Below, piece after piece: positions 10,801 to 22,589 of a stretch of 64,000 nucleotides of DNA. The notes beneath the pieces are model-generated. The model did no database searches. It was not told the DNA's origin and saw only the letters and a list, made by a program, of their open reading frames with translations. The stretch comes from Collybia mongolica (lineage: Eukaryota; Basidiomycota; Agaricomycetes; Agaricales; Clitocybaceae): positions 806,001 to 870,000 of the forward strand of contig JAAXNY010000005.1 in assembly GCA_013420905.1 (NCBI GenBank). The letters run 5' to 3'. The position numbers and the translations under genes are program-made. The first letter of the stretch is position 1; each line of letters begins with the position of its first letter.

Positions 10801-12035
10801 TAGAAATTCCATAGTTCCCAAAGGACCAGAAGGATTAAAGGCCAGTGACGTTTGAGAATGCTATGCCACGCGGGTCCAACTCCACAGGCATATTCATCTA
10901 ATGTGCACGCCAATGCCCGCCACAATTTCTCCACATCTGGAATGCGTCTATCGAACCCCTGCATTGGTAGTCTGACCTTAGCCAGTAGACGACCACTCGC
11001 ATAGCACACGGAACTCACCGCAGAAGTCCTTGCGTTTCGCAGTTGTCCCATCGCCTCATGGATCCCAATCGCGTCCAAGCTTATCTTTGTGTGTACATCG
11101 AGTTAATGAGGAGGATGCAGGTCAGAAGCGCGCTTACCATTTTCCACATCTGCTGCATAGCACCCAATCCGTTCACTATATCGTCAAAGGCCGATGTGAG
11201 CTGGGTTATTCTGGGGCCAATCTCTCGAAGCTTGTCCCGTCGGCTGTCGAGAGACATTTGTTCTAGGTGCAGATTTAAAACACTGTCCCTCTTTCCTGTG
11301 ACAATGTCAGTCTTTTGAACACTGCAGCCAGCTCAGAATAATGGCATTCAACGAACCTTGGATTTCCTGCGCTCTCTGGTTCAGTCCCTGCGAAACCACA
11401 TACCCGAGCGCCCCAACCCCCGACACCTAATACCTCTGGTTTTCAGCGAGAATCGCAGGTTGTATGGAATGAAAAAAAAGGAGAACCTACCAAAAGCAAT
11501 GTACTTGATATGGGGGCAAGTGCCATGGCACTCGCCGATCTTAGAACCGTGCGTGTACTGAACACGCTGCGGCATGCAGAAAACTACAACGTGCATAGAA
11601 CTTAGAAGGGGAACGCCGCAACCCATGTTTCGGAGACTTACAAAACCTAAGGAACTGGTTGACGGAAGGTCAGCCTTAAGGGCCGTGAGTATGAGTGGCC
11701 CCGGGTTGACCTACGCTTCAATTTCGGCCTCTAGTTGTTTTATGTTATCCGTGATTTCCTTTATTCTTTGTTGGGCGTTGGCATCCTGAGTTTCCATTTC
11801 TTTACGCAGGTTGCGTTCGAAATACCGGACTTTCTCGCGAAGGTCGCAGAATTCTTGCGCAGTATTGGTTCCCCGGGTTTGAATATCATCAAGGCCCTAT
11901 ATAATTCTCGGTCTATTATTCATAGCAATCCTTGTGAACAACCTACTTTGACGAATCCTATCACCCACTCTTGTTTGTTGTCGAAAGATGCTCTGGAGTC
12001 ACTGATGAGAGGTATCAGAGTTTTCAATGAATCTA
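10801..12035 (-). CDS. Multi-exon helical protein with central hydrophobic segment
   Basis: About six exons can be traced on the minus strand, at approximately 12035-11950, 11896-11716, 11542-11492, 11435-11360, 11296-11141 and 11087-10801. Most introns have GTAGGT, GTTCGT or GTAAGC donors; the 11.7-11.55 kb junction is unclear. The predicted product is almost all amphipathic helix, with a heptad-rich stretch in the second exon. A short hydrophobic alanine/serine/leucine segment and a GYVV segment lie in the middle, with more helices after. This helix/hydrophobic-hairpin/helix layout resembles the alpha-helical pore-former fold (ClyA/HBL/Xax type) found in some basidiomycetes. That assignment is weak inference, and a plain coiled-coil protein is the alternative. 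The start codon is unresolved. Confidence 0.45.
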
Positions 12036-12174
12036 AATTCAAAAGTCAGCAACGTTGTCGAATGTACACGTTGAAGTTCCTTTACCATCAATCATCCTCT
12101 TCAACTGTCTGGCAGTTAAATAGGAACTAGTAAGAAGTGAGCTGTATATCTGATGGCTAAGGGTTCAGAACAAG

Positions 12175-12275
12175 GGGGTCCCGGAAGCAAAATTTTGTAC
12201 CTAGGGTCGGAATTTTTTTCCTGAGCAATTTCGGTGGACCTACTAACTACGTAATCAGGCACACGTCCTAATCGG
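12175..12275. repeat. T-tract/CTAAC motif block A
   Basis: A run of T (TCGGAATTTTTTTCC) is followed by CGGTGGACCTACTAACTAC. Similar blocks occur near 12815, 15540 and 16875. This one lies just upstream of the helical-protein gene. Its nature is unknown. Confidence 0.45.
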
Positions 12276-12343
12276 GAAGACACGTGATCATCCCGCCCTC
12301 CGCTTCCCGCCCCTCGTCGTGCCAGACGACGTACAAGCCTCAC

Positions 12344-14210
12344 AAGCCCAATTCCTTGGCGCTAGCTCCAGCCCAATGCATGCTAAATGATACTTTGATA
12401 TGTTAGGATCAGAATTAGTGGAGGATCTGGGATGATCTCACCCATTCCGTTTCACAACCTTGCCGCTTGCACTGGATCACAGGTACTTCGATGTCTCCAC
12501 CATTGGCCTGCATCGGGGAAACACTTGTACCGCAGAGGCATTGTGATAAGTCGCCAACATCGAGGGCCTTTCTCTTCCGAAGTATACGACGACCGACTGC
12601 GTGTTCAGGTAAGGGATCGACTTGATCAGATTCTTACCGCCATCTTTGGAGTGTTTGACCCACAGAGATGGCTTGATATCGGTATCAGTGAAAATTTATC
12701 GGCCGTATTGTAATATTTAGTTATTTACTTTGAGATTAACAATTTGAGTGCAGTTTGGACGTTAGCAGATGGCCTGGCCCTCGTTCGAACCAAGTTCGAG
12801 CCTCGCCGATATCAAATATTTTCGGAGGTCATATTTTTTTTTTCCGACCTGACGGTCGGACCTACCTACCGGCCCACGGTGTCGGATCATTATCCCGGGA
12901 CCCCCTTGGTTCAGAACAAGTATTCCAGGATACAGGAAAGTAAACAAGATGGTAAATCACCTCACGACATGAGTTCCATTGGGGGAATAATGGTAATGGA
13001 TCACCATCGGTGTCTCTCAAGACCTCTGCTGAATCTAAAACTTGAATCGAACTGGCTACTATAGTAAGATGCTGTTTGATCTGAAAGGCGATATCTGAAA
13101 GCTGCATGATTTCGCGAAGGATGCCGTTTCTGAGGCTAATGGGTCCCATAGTTCCTTCTATAACAGTAGTTTTATCCTCATGCGTAGCTGCAACAGTGAT
13201 AAGTGACATTGATATTGGCCTCGTGGTGCCGACGTTCTCGTCGATATCGCTAGTCAGGCTTTCTGCCACCCTACACCCCAAGTGTTGTCGTATCAGCAGA
13301 ATTTAGGGCAGTATTGATGTGGATCTCTCCCAGGTTCCGAAGCTTCAAGCCTCAGCATCAGGCTCGAGCATGACCAAGTCCTGGTGGATGGTGCGGTGGA
13401 GAAAACGAACACCGCGAGCAGCGGATCAGCCTGTTGCAGCAGAACGATCCCACGCTCAGAAGTCTGCGACCCTTTACAAGTATGTGATATAGGTCAAAGT
13501 GCAATGTCCATGGCACTCCATGCATATGTTGTGGGATTTAGCATCGCATAACACAGGACTTACCAGAGGCTCATTTTATCCCGAACTTCGCTTTGAATTC
13601 TTGAGATTCTTGACGTGGACAGGATAGACAACAGTTAAAGAAAATACGGAATAAGCATTCCAGACTAGAAGTCAGAGTGACATGTAAAAACCACACTATC
13701 TCAATCACATCAGGCCGGGGGGAACCCGTTTGGTCTGGGTAGTTGCTGCGTGGGCCAGGTGCCCACCGCGTGTTGTGCTGTGGGTCAAGTGTCGTCATAC
13801 ACTGGCGGACTCCCAAGAGTTCCAACTGTCGTTCATTCCACCAAGTTCCGGTTCTATCGGACCCGAACAATTACACCCAACAGGTGCTTCCTCGCATTTC
13901 CCCTGTCACCATTTTCCAATGACGGTCAGTGTATGACATAGGACGAGTTCTGTCCATTCAATGAGAGTGGAGGATCATGTGGGGTATATGTGGGGTCGTT
14001 TGCGGCACGCCTGACGGTTTGGAGTTAAAAAGATACACGTTCTCATCGTTTGGGTTAGACTGATACGCTTGCGAAGACCTATAAGAACCTCTAAAGGTAT
14101 GAGAGCAGCTAAATCGCGCACTTACCACACGTATATACCTGGTACGTTGTTCCTTCCCCCACATGACAAAGTTCCTGACGAGGTTTCTGCATCTCAGAGA
14201 ATCATTAAAA
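12344..14210. other. No convincing gene; one possible exon and motif block B
   Basis: Most ORFs here are short and show no motif. A minus-strand frame at 13281-12950 looks moderately protein-like and could be an exon of a decayed gene, but no splice partner was found. A second T-tract block (a T run, then GACGGTCGGACCTACCTACC) is at about 12815-12880. Nothing else is supported. Confidence 0.4.
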
Positions 14211-14515
14211 TGCCCATTATTCACGGCACCATCCGATCCATGGACGGCAAGACTTTCCATGCCAGCTTTGATGCTGGTGTCATCTGGAGTCTAAGTGGAC
14301 ATTTTGACTCCCCCATTGAGCCATTCGAGAGTGCCGAATCAACTCTCGAATATGTGAAGCTTGTCGCAGGGAAGCCAACCTTTGAAGGTTTTGTTGGAAC
14401 TTCCCAGTTGTCGCTATCTTTCTCCGATGGGAACAAAATCGAAGGCCCGTTGGATAAGCCCATCTCTCAAGGGTACAGAGTTATAGGTTTTGCTGATGTG
14501 ATGCTCTACAAGTGA
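14211..14515 (+). CDS. Small beta-rich protein, 100 aa, unknown function
   Basis: An intron-less frame starts MPIIHGTIRSMDGK and ends at a stop after MLYK. The ATG at 14211 is chosen because upstream codons of the same frame read through promoter-like sequence. The pattern of alternating hydrophobic residues and glycines (FDAGVIWSLSGHF, FEGFVGTSQLSLSF) suggests a compact beta structure. No signal peptide or catalytic motif is visible. It lies between the helical-protein gene and the zinc-finger gene with no operon-like link. I do not recognise the family firmly; small basidiomycete beta-barrel proteins are a possible match. Confidence 0.5.
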
Positions 14516-15625
14516 AGTGTGTGTTCCTTCCCTGATATTGGATTTCTTCCCATTGAAGGCGAAACTAGGATAACACTGTAAATTAATAATTCAGTTCGAT
14601 AAAGACCAATACAGAACTTTCGACGATGTATACTTGTAAAAATGGAAATTGTTATGACACCGGTTATGAATGAGAAGCACTTGTGTGACTCCAAGTCGAA
14701 TCCTGTCCCCATCAATGCAGCAAGCACTATGCTGGGTGATGATAGGTCGCTTTTACGGGCTGCGTGTGAGAAGACAGAAATTTTGTGATGATGAGTAACT
14801 ACAAGAAAGTAAGTAACAAAAGAATGAGTTGCCGAGGCCTGTACGGGAATGTATGGACCCCAGCCGCGAAGATTTTGACTGTTGATGGTGTTTTGATACG
14901 CGACATTCCTCCGAAATGCCAGCATGTCAGTACATAGAGGGTTAGAAATCTGTATTGTCTAAAATTTGCCTATCTTGCTTGAAACTTGAAGATTCATCCT
15001 TTAAAAATCCTTTATGGTCGCGGTTTACGCCTCAGTCGGGAGGGGGAACAAAGAACAATAGAATTCGCAACCTATAGTATATACCAGCTGTTGGATTGAC
15101 AAGGGTGCCGACGCCCGAACGCCAAGCCACGCGCGAGGTCATACCATGCGCGCGTCACCTTTTCTATTTCATATTTGTACTGTACAACCTTTACCCTCGT
15201 TCCGTATAGTCCCTGCTAGTCCCGTTATCTCCCTACAACCCCTATTCCTTTTCACAGAAATACCCGTTAGTTTTCGTCCTCTCACCTCAGCTGTTGCCTT
15301 TGCTCTCACGCGCACATCTGAGGTGAATATTCCCCTTTACATTACTTACAGTTCTCGTTACTTACTTGACCCATTCCTAGACTTACTTTGTGTCTAGGTA
15401 AATATACATTAGCTGTTGCCTTCGCTCTCGCGCGCACATCTGAGACTTACTTCATGTCTAGATCCTTACACCAGCTAGACAAGATTTTTTGGAGCGTGAG
15501 GATTAGGGCAAGGGGATGTCAGAAAAAAAATTAAGGATACCGGGTCGAATTTTTTTTTAAGCCATCGAGGAGGGGACTAACTAACTACCTGTGGGAACTA
15601 ATTGCCATATTAGGAAGGTAGAACA
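14516..15625. other. Intergenic, no gene seen; motif block C at 15540-15600
   Basis: The stretch holds only short motif-less ORFs. At about 15395-15470 a segment ending CTTTGTGTCTAG is partly repeated (GCTGTTGCC, GCGCGCACATCTGAG). A T-tract followed by GGACTAACTAACTACC lies at 15540-15600, downstream of the zinc-finger gene. Confidence 0.5.
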
Positions 15626-16717
15626 TCAAGCCCTTGCCCGTCGTTTCGCCGCTCGTCTCTGACCTCCACTGCTCGCCTCACAGGCTTCGCAAATCCACGA
15701 ATTGATGCTATATTCAAGCTGAACGCACCTTAGGTGGTACTGAAACCCTAATCAGTAAGTCTTGCTTTTCTCTTGAATGAGTATTTGACTGACCCAACCC
15801 GTTTCACATCCAGCACGGCGGCACATGATGACGTCCCTGTTGTTCATTATCTCACTCTCCGATACAGCCTGCCCACATGTACACACTGCTAGCATGGAAT
15901 GCAAGTCACGGGTTTTGCGCTTTCGCCCAGCTCGTGTCTCCGGAGCGTCGACAGTGAACTGGTTCTCAGCTGAGGCATCAACGCGTGGAATGGGAGATGC
16001 TGGCGAAGGAACTGGTGAAGGCATTAGGGGGCTCAACATGGCGGCGGGACTTCCAAGTATACTTGAAGGATCTTCAAGTTGAATCGACGTTGAGCATCGT
16101 GGTATGTCCCCATTTTCAAAATTTGACCCGTTGTGAGCACTAACTTGACCCTCGTCGGATAGGTATTCCAGATCCTCCTCTTCTTGCGCACCAATCTCCT
16201 CATCCCTACTCTCGCTACTGCTTTCATCGTCGGCCACGTTCTCGATGTCCTGGCCAGACTGACTGACAGTCTCCAAATCCAATATCTCGTTGTCATCCTC
16301 GTTGTCATTAAGGTCCCTATTGCATTGTCAATCCTCCATAAGCTCAACCCCGATCGGGCAACCAGCCGGGACCTGCATGGGTGGTAGATCATTGACTCGC
16401 CGAGACGGTGCAGTGGTGGAACTTGAAGGGAATGATGCATGTGGGTGCACGGGTGCAGGTGCCCTGACGGTGGGTGGTACATGAGGAGGTTTTGGACGAA
16501 AAAAGTTTGATGCGTTCTGCCTTGTCTTTTTTATTGTATCTTCGATTTTCTTTTTCTTCTTGTTGGCAGCACATTGCGCGCTATTCTTGTGTTGCTTGTG
16601 GTAGTTCTGTATGCCAACCTTTCCAACATTGATTTGGGTTTCGCAATCTGGACAGAGTACATAACCATCCGTTACAGTCAGTTCTGGGGGCTCCTCCGAA
16701 TCCTGTTTAAGTTCCAA
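15626..16717 (-). pseudogene. Zinc-finger plus PHD-like protein, one internal stop
   Basis: Exon 1 is 16717-15794 and exon 2 is 15739-15626, with a 54-nt intron (GTCAGT...TTTCAG, phase 0, branch-like CTGAT). The 345-codon frame has an N-terminal C2HC-type finger (C-P-D-C ... H ... C, residues ~22-49) and a basic KKKKK patch. A Pro-rich and then acidic middle follows. The C-terminal C-T-C-G ... C-x4-C ... W-Y-H-x-x-C ... W-x-C-x-x-C series spans the intron and fits a PHD finger, a histone-tail reader. One in-frame TGA at 16328-16330 interrupts it. A non-consensus intron could remove the stop, but I favour a recent null allele. Confidence 0.6.
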
Positions 16718-18383
16718 GCCTGGTGAACACTTAATGCAAGGATCACGGGGTTGATCTCACTAAGGACATAACGCTCTTGATGCGCCCAGAGTGCTTGGTG
16801 CCTTTTTGCCGAATGGGGGATGGTTGCGCCCTTCCTTCTCAATCCATCGACCCTCCAGGTTCAAAACCACGTGACATTCCAAAAATTTTTTAAGCGACTT
16901 CTGGCTGGACTAACTAACCAGCCCTATATGATGAATTGAGCACGTGACATCCCCTTGGATTAGGGATAATCATTTATATTGCACCCGAGATGGTGGAACG
17001 AGAGCCTCAGGATCAAGCACAAAACTGTGGGAACAGCTGCCAAATCGCGTCAGATTCCTGGCTCCCCTCTTCCAACTAGTGGCATTATACTTACCACCCA
17101 GGCCACACACTGCACGTCGGTACACTCCTATATGGCATTGCGTCAAGCATAACATGTCGACTCCAACAATGGTAGATTGGATCAACCACAGTACATGCCG
17201 CACGGACGGTTTTTTAAGGATCATTGGAGACAAGGCACTCCTAGTATTCTTCGATTGAAACCCTGCAAACCACATTTATTGAAGTATCTTGGACGCTATC
17301 CTTGATGTGTTGCTGTACCACATCACATCATTGACTCGGATCCGCGTCACCTCACCATGCTAAGGTCAGAGCAGCCTTGTTACCTATTTGTGGGCTCATG
17401 TTCAACACCGCCGCCCTTCGACATCTCCTCATGTCAGTGCCTCAGATGCCTTTGCTCTCTCCTCAACCCCTCTCCACCACCCATGCACCCCGTCTGCAGG
17501 TATATTTTCAGTTGTACTGAGGAGAAGACAACGAGGGGCCATTTGCATCTATCTTCTTTCCTTCCTACTTCCTCCCAAACTCAACAAAGTTTACCAGGGT
17601 CTGTGTTCAGGCCCGGACCATCTTACAGCTGAAGCAATACTGACAAGAAGTTGCTCTACAAGTTCTAATTCCCCCGGACGAGGAAGAATACTACTAGGCC
17701 TAAACCTTTTTTGTTTTATGCCTGATGTATGGAGCTTTTACAATGTTCTCGATCTTATTTTGTTCTTCTACCTAATCAAAGCAACGAACCTGTACTCGTT
17801 CGTGCGGCATGAAAAACCGGTGACAGTAATCGACTGGTGGTTGTAGATTATTCACGTCCATAAAATCTCAAGGTGTGATGTTCGTATCTGGGTATGATCT
17901 ATCCATACTACAGGATCTTACCACAAACATTGCCCCTGCACAGAATACCTGTGACCAAGCTATGCCACACTGCCAATTGAAAAAAGGCATATCCATATCA
18001 CATCGACATCTGGCGCCGTCATCCCAGGCAACATGGTTCTAGTGTGTTTCTTGGTCTAGTGCCGGAACGTGTTATATAAGTTCTCCAGGTAGCCCCACAC
18101 ACCGCTGCAATCCCCTCTCACATATCAAATACATTGATTCCTACCCTCATAATGAGAACACCTACTTCTACTGGCTCTGATTACCTTTCGGAGAACCTCG
18201 ATCTGCCATGTACTGCTACATCTGCACCGCTTTACCCCACGGCAAACCTGTCTGCCGCAAAAAATACGACGGCAAAGTACGTGGCTTCCTTTATACTGTA
18301 TCACTTTATCGTGTTCAAAAGAGATCTACAGGGATGCTGGCTCACCTCGCGCACCACTGTGTCCCCGCAACGATAACACTGGT
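16718..18383. other. Mostly non-coding; motif block D
   Basis: A T-tract with GGACTAACTAACCAG lies at 16875-16930, about 160 bp upstream of the PHD gene. ORFs at 17388-17846 and 18134-18376 have no recognisable domain or splice support. The second runs into the cassette end at 18384 and may be the tail of an interrupted gene with a CYICTALPHGKPVC segment. Confidence 0.4.
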
Positions 18384-18545
18384 CCAGGTAGGTAAGCTAC
18401 AATGTAGTGTACCATACGGTCTAGTGGGCGTATACAATGTAGTGTACCATACGGCCCGCTAGAGCTTTTTTTAACCGCTGCCAAATATGTAGAACTACAT
18501 GTAGTTGTACCATACGAATCCACTGGACGTGCAGACCATGCACAG
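18384..18545 (+). repeat. Terminal/subterminal repeat of the cassette transposon, copy 2
   Basis: It starts CCAGGTAGGTAAGCTACAA and then repeats ACAATGTAGTGTACCATACGG-like words, matching the inverted segment ending at 7487. It is the end nearest the 3' side of the 161-aa gene in both copies. Confidence 0.6.
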
Positions 18546-18654
18546 CCAAATGAGTCAAGCAGTCAGCTATGGGTTATGGCATGGCATATATCCCTGGTAT
18601 GACCTCGGGTTGTTATAGTCAAAGGGACTCAACACACAGCTAATGGATACAGGA

Positions 18655-19140
18655 CACGGCCAACAGGCAGATGGAACACGGCCAACGGACATACGGCAAC
18701 GGACATACGGCCAACAGACAGATGGCCAATGGACATACGGGACACGGCCAACGGACACATGGCCAATGGACACACGGCACACGGCCAACGGACATACGGC
18801 ACACGGCCACACGGCACACAGCACACAGCACACAGCACACAGCACAGGGCCAACGGACATAGGCACGGACGGTGTATATACCCATAAATGTTATACATAT
18901 TCCTAGCCAGACAGCCAATGGACAGACGGCACATGGACCAATGGCCAACAGATACACGGCCAATGGACAGATGGCCAACAGACAGATGGCCAACAGACAG
19001 ATGGCCAACAGACAGATGGCCAACAGACAGATGGCCAACAGACAGATGGCCAACAGACAGATGGCCAACAAACAGACGGCCAACGGATACACGGCCAACT
19101 GATACATGGCACATGGTGCACAGACACATGGCATATTCAT
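18655..19140. repeat. 15-bp minisatellite of the cassette, copy 2
   Basis: Two blocks, 18655-18860 and 18920-19110, repeat ACGGCCAACGGAC-type units and then a highly regular 15-bp GATGGCCAACAGACA unit. The second form differs from the first exactly as CG to TG or CA changes would predict. Open frames exist on both strands only because the period is a multiple of three. Confidence 0.85.
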
Positions 19141-19167
19141 AGATGTTATTACAAATATTGCTATACA

Positions 19168-19396
19168 TTAATTAGGAGGGGCTTGATCATGAGAAACCTC
19201 CCCACCTGCCAAACTACTGTAGGCAGTAACCTGGACAATGTCATTCCGGATTGCAGTGAGAGTTTTATAAGTAACATCTTGTGCTTTCAACTTTTCTACC
19301 TCAGCCATATAAAGGCAGTGCAAAGCATCTTTATAGCTGATGCCGAACCGTTCTTGTATGGCTGTGACTTTGGCATGTAGAGATAACATTTCGCAG
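19168..19396 (-). pseudogene. 161-aa cassette gene copy 2, 3' part of exon 3
   Basis: This is the C-terminal part of the 161-aa protein (ISYKDALHCLYMAEVEKLKAQ), with a stop at 19168. It is cut at 19396/19397 by the Ty3 LTR. The missing first 15 nt of the exon are at 56809-56823, on the far side of the retrotransposon. Confidence 0.9.
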
Positions 19397-20612
19397 TGAT
19401 AGGGCCCGAAATTGTTTGCACTTATAAAGTCGACAAGTAAGGCTATTAGTATCATTTCTAATAACCAAGTAAACGGTAATAAAGGATTAGAGTCAAGCTC
19501 CAAGACGGCTAATCAGAGTGAACTAGTCTAATGGATAATACACTATCAGTACAGAGGACTATGAGTACGGTCTATTATTAGTCCGATTCACCATGCCCGG
19601 TTACAACCTCGGTGTCTTAGTTCATAAGTAACCGTTGTAGTATGATATCATTAGTCCGGGGATCATCATTAATAGGAGAAGTAATTGTAAATTCGGGATT
19701 TGCACAACCCAATCCTAGTCAGGGGTACTTGGTGTTAACTACCGGAAGCGACGGGACCCCGTGAATAGCAACTGGGACAATCAGGAGGAGTAAATGACAG
19801 TGCCGCGCTGTTTTAAATAACAAAGCGCGCGGTCGTGACTTGATAAGAGTTTAGCCAGCTCTTTCAATATTTGATAAGTAACCAGTAAACGGCATAATTG
19901 GCATGCATGGCGCGCGTGCCAAGTTGTAGAGGACGCATCAGCATTGAATACAGATCCTTGACGCGTGGGAGCGCGGTTCCGTGTAAAATTTACAATTCCG
20001 TATGATATTTAGTTTGTACACTATAAATAGACTGTAGATGAGTAGCGCTAAGGCAAGGAATCTTGCCCCCACTTCGCGCTACTATAGAGTATACAAATCA
20101 CATTTGTTAAAACACTATTGCGTGCCCGAATTAAGGATCAGATTGCTTCAACGTGTCTTGATTGGAATTGATTGAAGAACCACAGAATTAAAGAAACTTA
20201 GTTCACTTGGAACTTAGTACCGTATTGTCCGTTGGAATTACTAGGCACTTGGCCTTAGTGCACTTGGCACTGTATTGTTTGATAAGTCGCTTGGACTTAT
20301 AGATCCACTTGGGATCATTAATAATTGAACGTACACTTGGTACTCAGTCTATTGGATCGGGAGATATTATAAATATACCTAGCAGGTTTTTAAACCTGTG
20401 TTGAAGCTTTTGTCCAAATCAAACCCATTGAGAGATCATTGGAAAGGGCTTTGGCTAGTACTATTCAAAGCTTAGTGCTTCTAAGCACTTGAACCCGAAC
20501 TCAAAACAGGCAATTCCTACTGTTCGTGTGTTGATTGTTAGGTTTGGTGTGTGTGTGTAAGGGATTACATTTCATAGCATCAGCGCACTTATAGCCCAGG
20601 AGCCCCCTTTCA
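19397..20612 (+). repeat. Ty3 5' LTR
   Basis: 1216 bp, TG...CA ends. TATAAATAG at 20022-20030 is a credible promoter TATA box. The copy at 55593-56808 has the same length. Confidence 0.95.
20022..20030 (+). promoter_or_regulatory. LTR TATA box
   Basis: TATAAATAG sits about 590 bp before the LTR end. The same word is at 56218-56226 in the 3' LTR. Transcription of the element probably starts shortly downstream. Confidence 0.6.
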
Positions 20613-20614
20613 TC

Positions 20615-20632
20615 TGGAACCCACTGCAAGGG
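20615..20632 (+). other. Primer binding site
   Basis: TGGAACCCACTGCAAGG begins two bases after the LTR. The leading TGG matches the CCA end of a tRNA. The tRNA species was not identified. Confidence 0.6.
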
Positions 20633-21067
20633 TTCAGAGTTTTGAATAGTCTAAAGAGAGCATCTTTCTTTGAAAAATATTATACCAAGACGAGTAACGT
20701 CGTCTACAAATTGAAGTAGAGCGGAGAAAGTTTAGTCAATCTGTCTCAAGAGCCACGCCCACAAGCCAGCTCGTCAAACAGACTAACTAATCAGCCACTT
20801 GCAAGACAAGTAGCTACAAAAACGCGGCAGACTAAAAATTCGCAAAACGCTGGAGTAACAGAGTCGTTACCACCTCCTAGGCGAGCGCGCACACGAGGAT
20901 CTTCACAACCAGCCTTTGGATCTTCAGGACCAAGGCAAGTATTTAGAACTCCAGAGCCCTTAGGAAACATATCGACTACTAGTAGACCAGTAGCACACAG
21001 AAGATCGTCCGTAGTAAACCCAGTAGCAAACCCGAACTCGTTAGCTACTCAGAACCATTCAGTAATC

Positions 21068-22584
21068 ATGACTGAACCCCCTCGTAAATATATGCCCCAA
21101 CCAGGCGTCCGTGATGCACCAGTATTCAAAGGAAAAGAGCCCACGGGTTTAATCCGGTTTCTGGAGCGAATGGAGGTCCTATGGAAGGAGTGTAACATTA
21201 CAAATGATGAAGAAAAGAAGTTAATGTTAGGAAAATACGCAGACCTACAATCAGAGAATGAGTGGAGGGCATTAGACCACTATAAGACAGGCACTTGGAC
21301 AGATTTCAAGACAGAGTTGATCTCTAGTTATCCGGAAGCACTCGATCAAGTAGAAGGATCAGTAGCCAAGTTAGAAGCAGTGTGTCGCGCCAACCCACGT
21401 ATTGGAGTAACCGATGATGCCGCGCTGAAAAAGCTGAAGCATGAATTCAAAGCAGAATCTATTAAACTCTTGGGAGTTAGGCCACCTATTATCTCTAACC
21501 GAGAATTACAGTAGTTACCAAGTTTTTGGGATGTCTAGACGAAGTCTTCAGATCCCAAGTACAAGGAAGGCTAACCCTGCTAGGGAGTAATCAGTCTAAT
21601 GCTACACAGGCAGGACAAGCCGTTGCTACAAACAACCGAGCAGATCCTAATACTATTGCCAAAGCCGCCGCGCTCGCACGACGAAAAGGGGATCAGTACA
21701 ATCTGGAGGAAGTTATAGCAACTGCAATCAGCATTTCTGAAGGTGTAGCCAACATGAATATTCCAGACACAAATAGATCGTTTATAACGTCCGTAACAGC
21801 AACAGCAGCGCCCAAAATCAAAGTAGAGATGGATGAAATAAAACAACAAATAGTTAATTTGTTAGACCGTCTCCAAGTAAATGAGAAGAATACGAGGAGT
21901 GGATTCGAGGATGTAATGAAAGCGCTTCAACAAGCAACTGTTCAGAACCATGCCGCGAATAGCGCACCCCAGCAGCATCAGTATCAGAATCAGTATGGAA
22001 AGTCTAAAGAAGGACAACCGCAAAGACCAAATGCGTATAAATGTCACTACTGTTTTACACCCGGACACTTCATAATGGCCTGTCCCGAGAAACAGAAACA
22101 TTTTGAGGAAGGGAAAATAAAAACCAACACAAATGGAGGAGTATGCTTACCAGATGGATCATATATCCCAAGAGAACCAGAAACGGTATCATTGAAAGAT
22201 AAAGTGGAACACTTCCATTCAAAGAAGGTAGCGGCCCTTTATTACGGAGATGTCACAGAAGGACCCGCTCCAGGAGTATTGTCCGTTATGCAGTCACATA
22301 ATGCAGTAGACAATAGTAATGACATTGGAACCTTGAAAGCCATAATGGCACAAATGGCACAATTTCAAGCGCAACAAATGTTAGGACAACAGAGCGCACA
22401 AACTGTGTTGCCAGTACCGCCTCAGATGCAGAAACAGGAATATATAAATAATAACTATAATCCTACGGCAAAGAGCGCGCCAAATCCTGACATAGTAGCC
22501 TTACAAGCACAAATGAGTACTTTATTAGGGCAGGTAGCAGAACTCAATAACCAAAACAAGGTTAAAGAGTCGGGTTTCAATTAG
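21068..22584 (+). pseudogene. Ty3 gag with a frameshift
   Basis: Frame one runs 21068-21514 and stops. The continuation is open from about 21511 in the -1 frame to the stop at 22584. The protein is capsid-like, with a CCHC knuckle (CHYCFTPGHFIMAC) about 175 residues into the second part and Q-rich helices after it. The upstream frame is also open back to about 20720 without an ATG, so the true start could be earlier or non-AUG. The break at ~21511 is most likely a 1-bp deletion. A programmed -1 shift is less likely because no slippery heptamer is seen. Confidence 0.8.
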
Positions 22585-22589
22585 GTCCG

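Noticed and set aside
10378..10803. Plus-strand 141-codon ORF
   Set aside because: No domain, hydrophobic start without context, and its end overlaps the 3' end of the better-supported minus-strand gene.
12862..13281. Minus-strand 139-codon ORF
   Set aside because: It runs through a T-tract motif block and shows no splice partner or motif. It is kept only as a possible exon of a decayed gene.
18643..19168. Long ORFs on both strands (up to 179 codons)
   Set aside because: They exist only because the 15-bp minisatellite has a period divisible by three. There is no sequence complexity or splice context.
21505..21530. Programmed -1 frameshift in gag
   Set aside because: No slippery heptamer is visible and other indels exist in the same element, so a mutation is the simpler reading.
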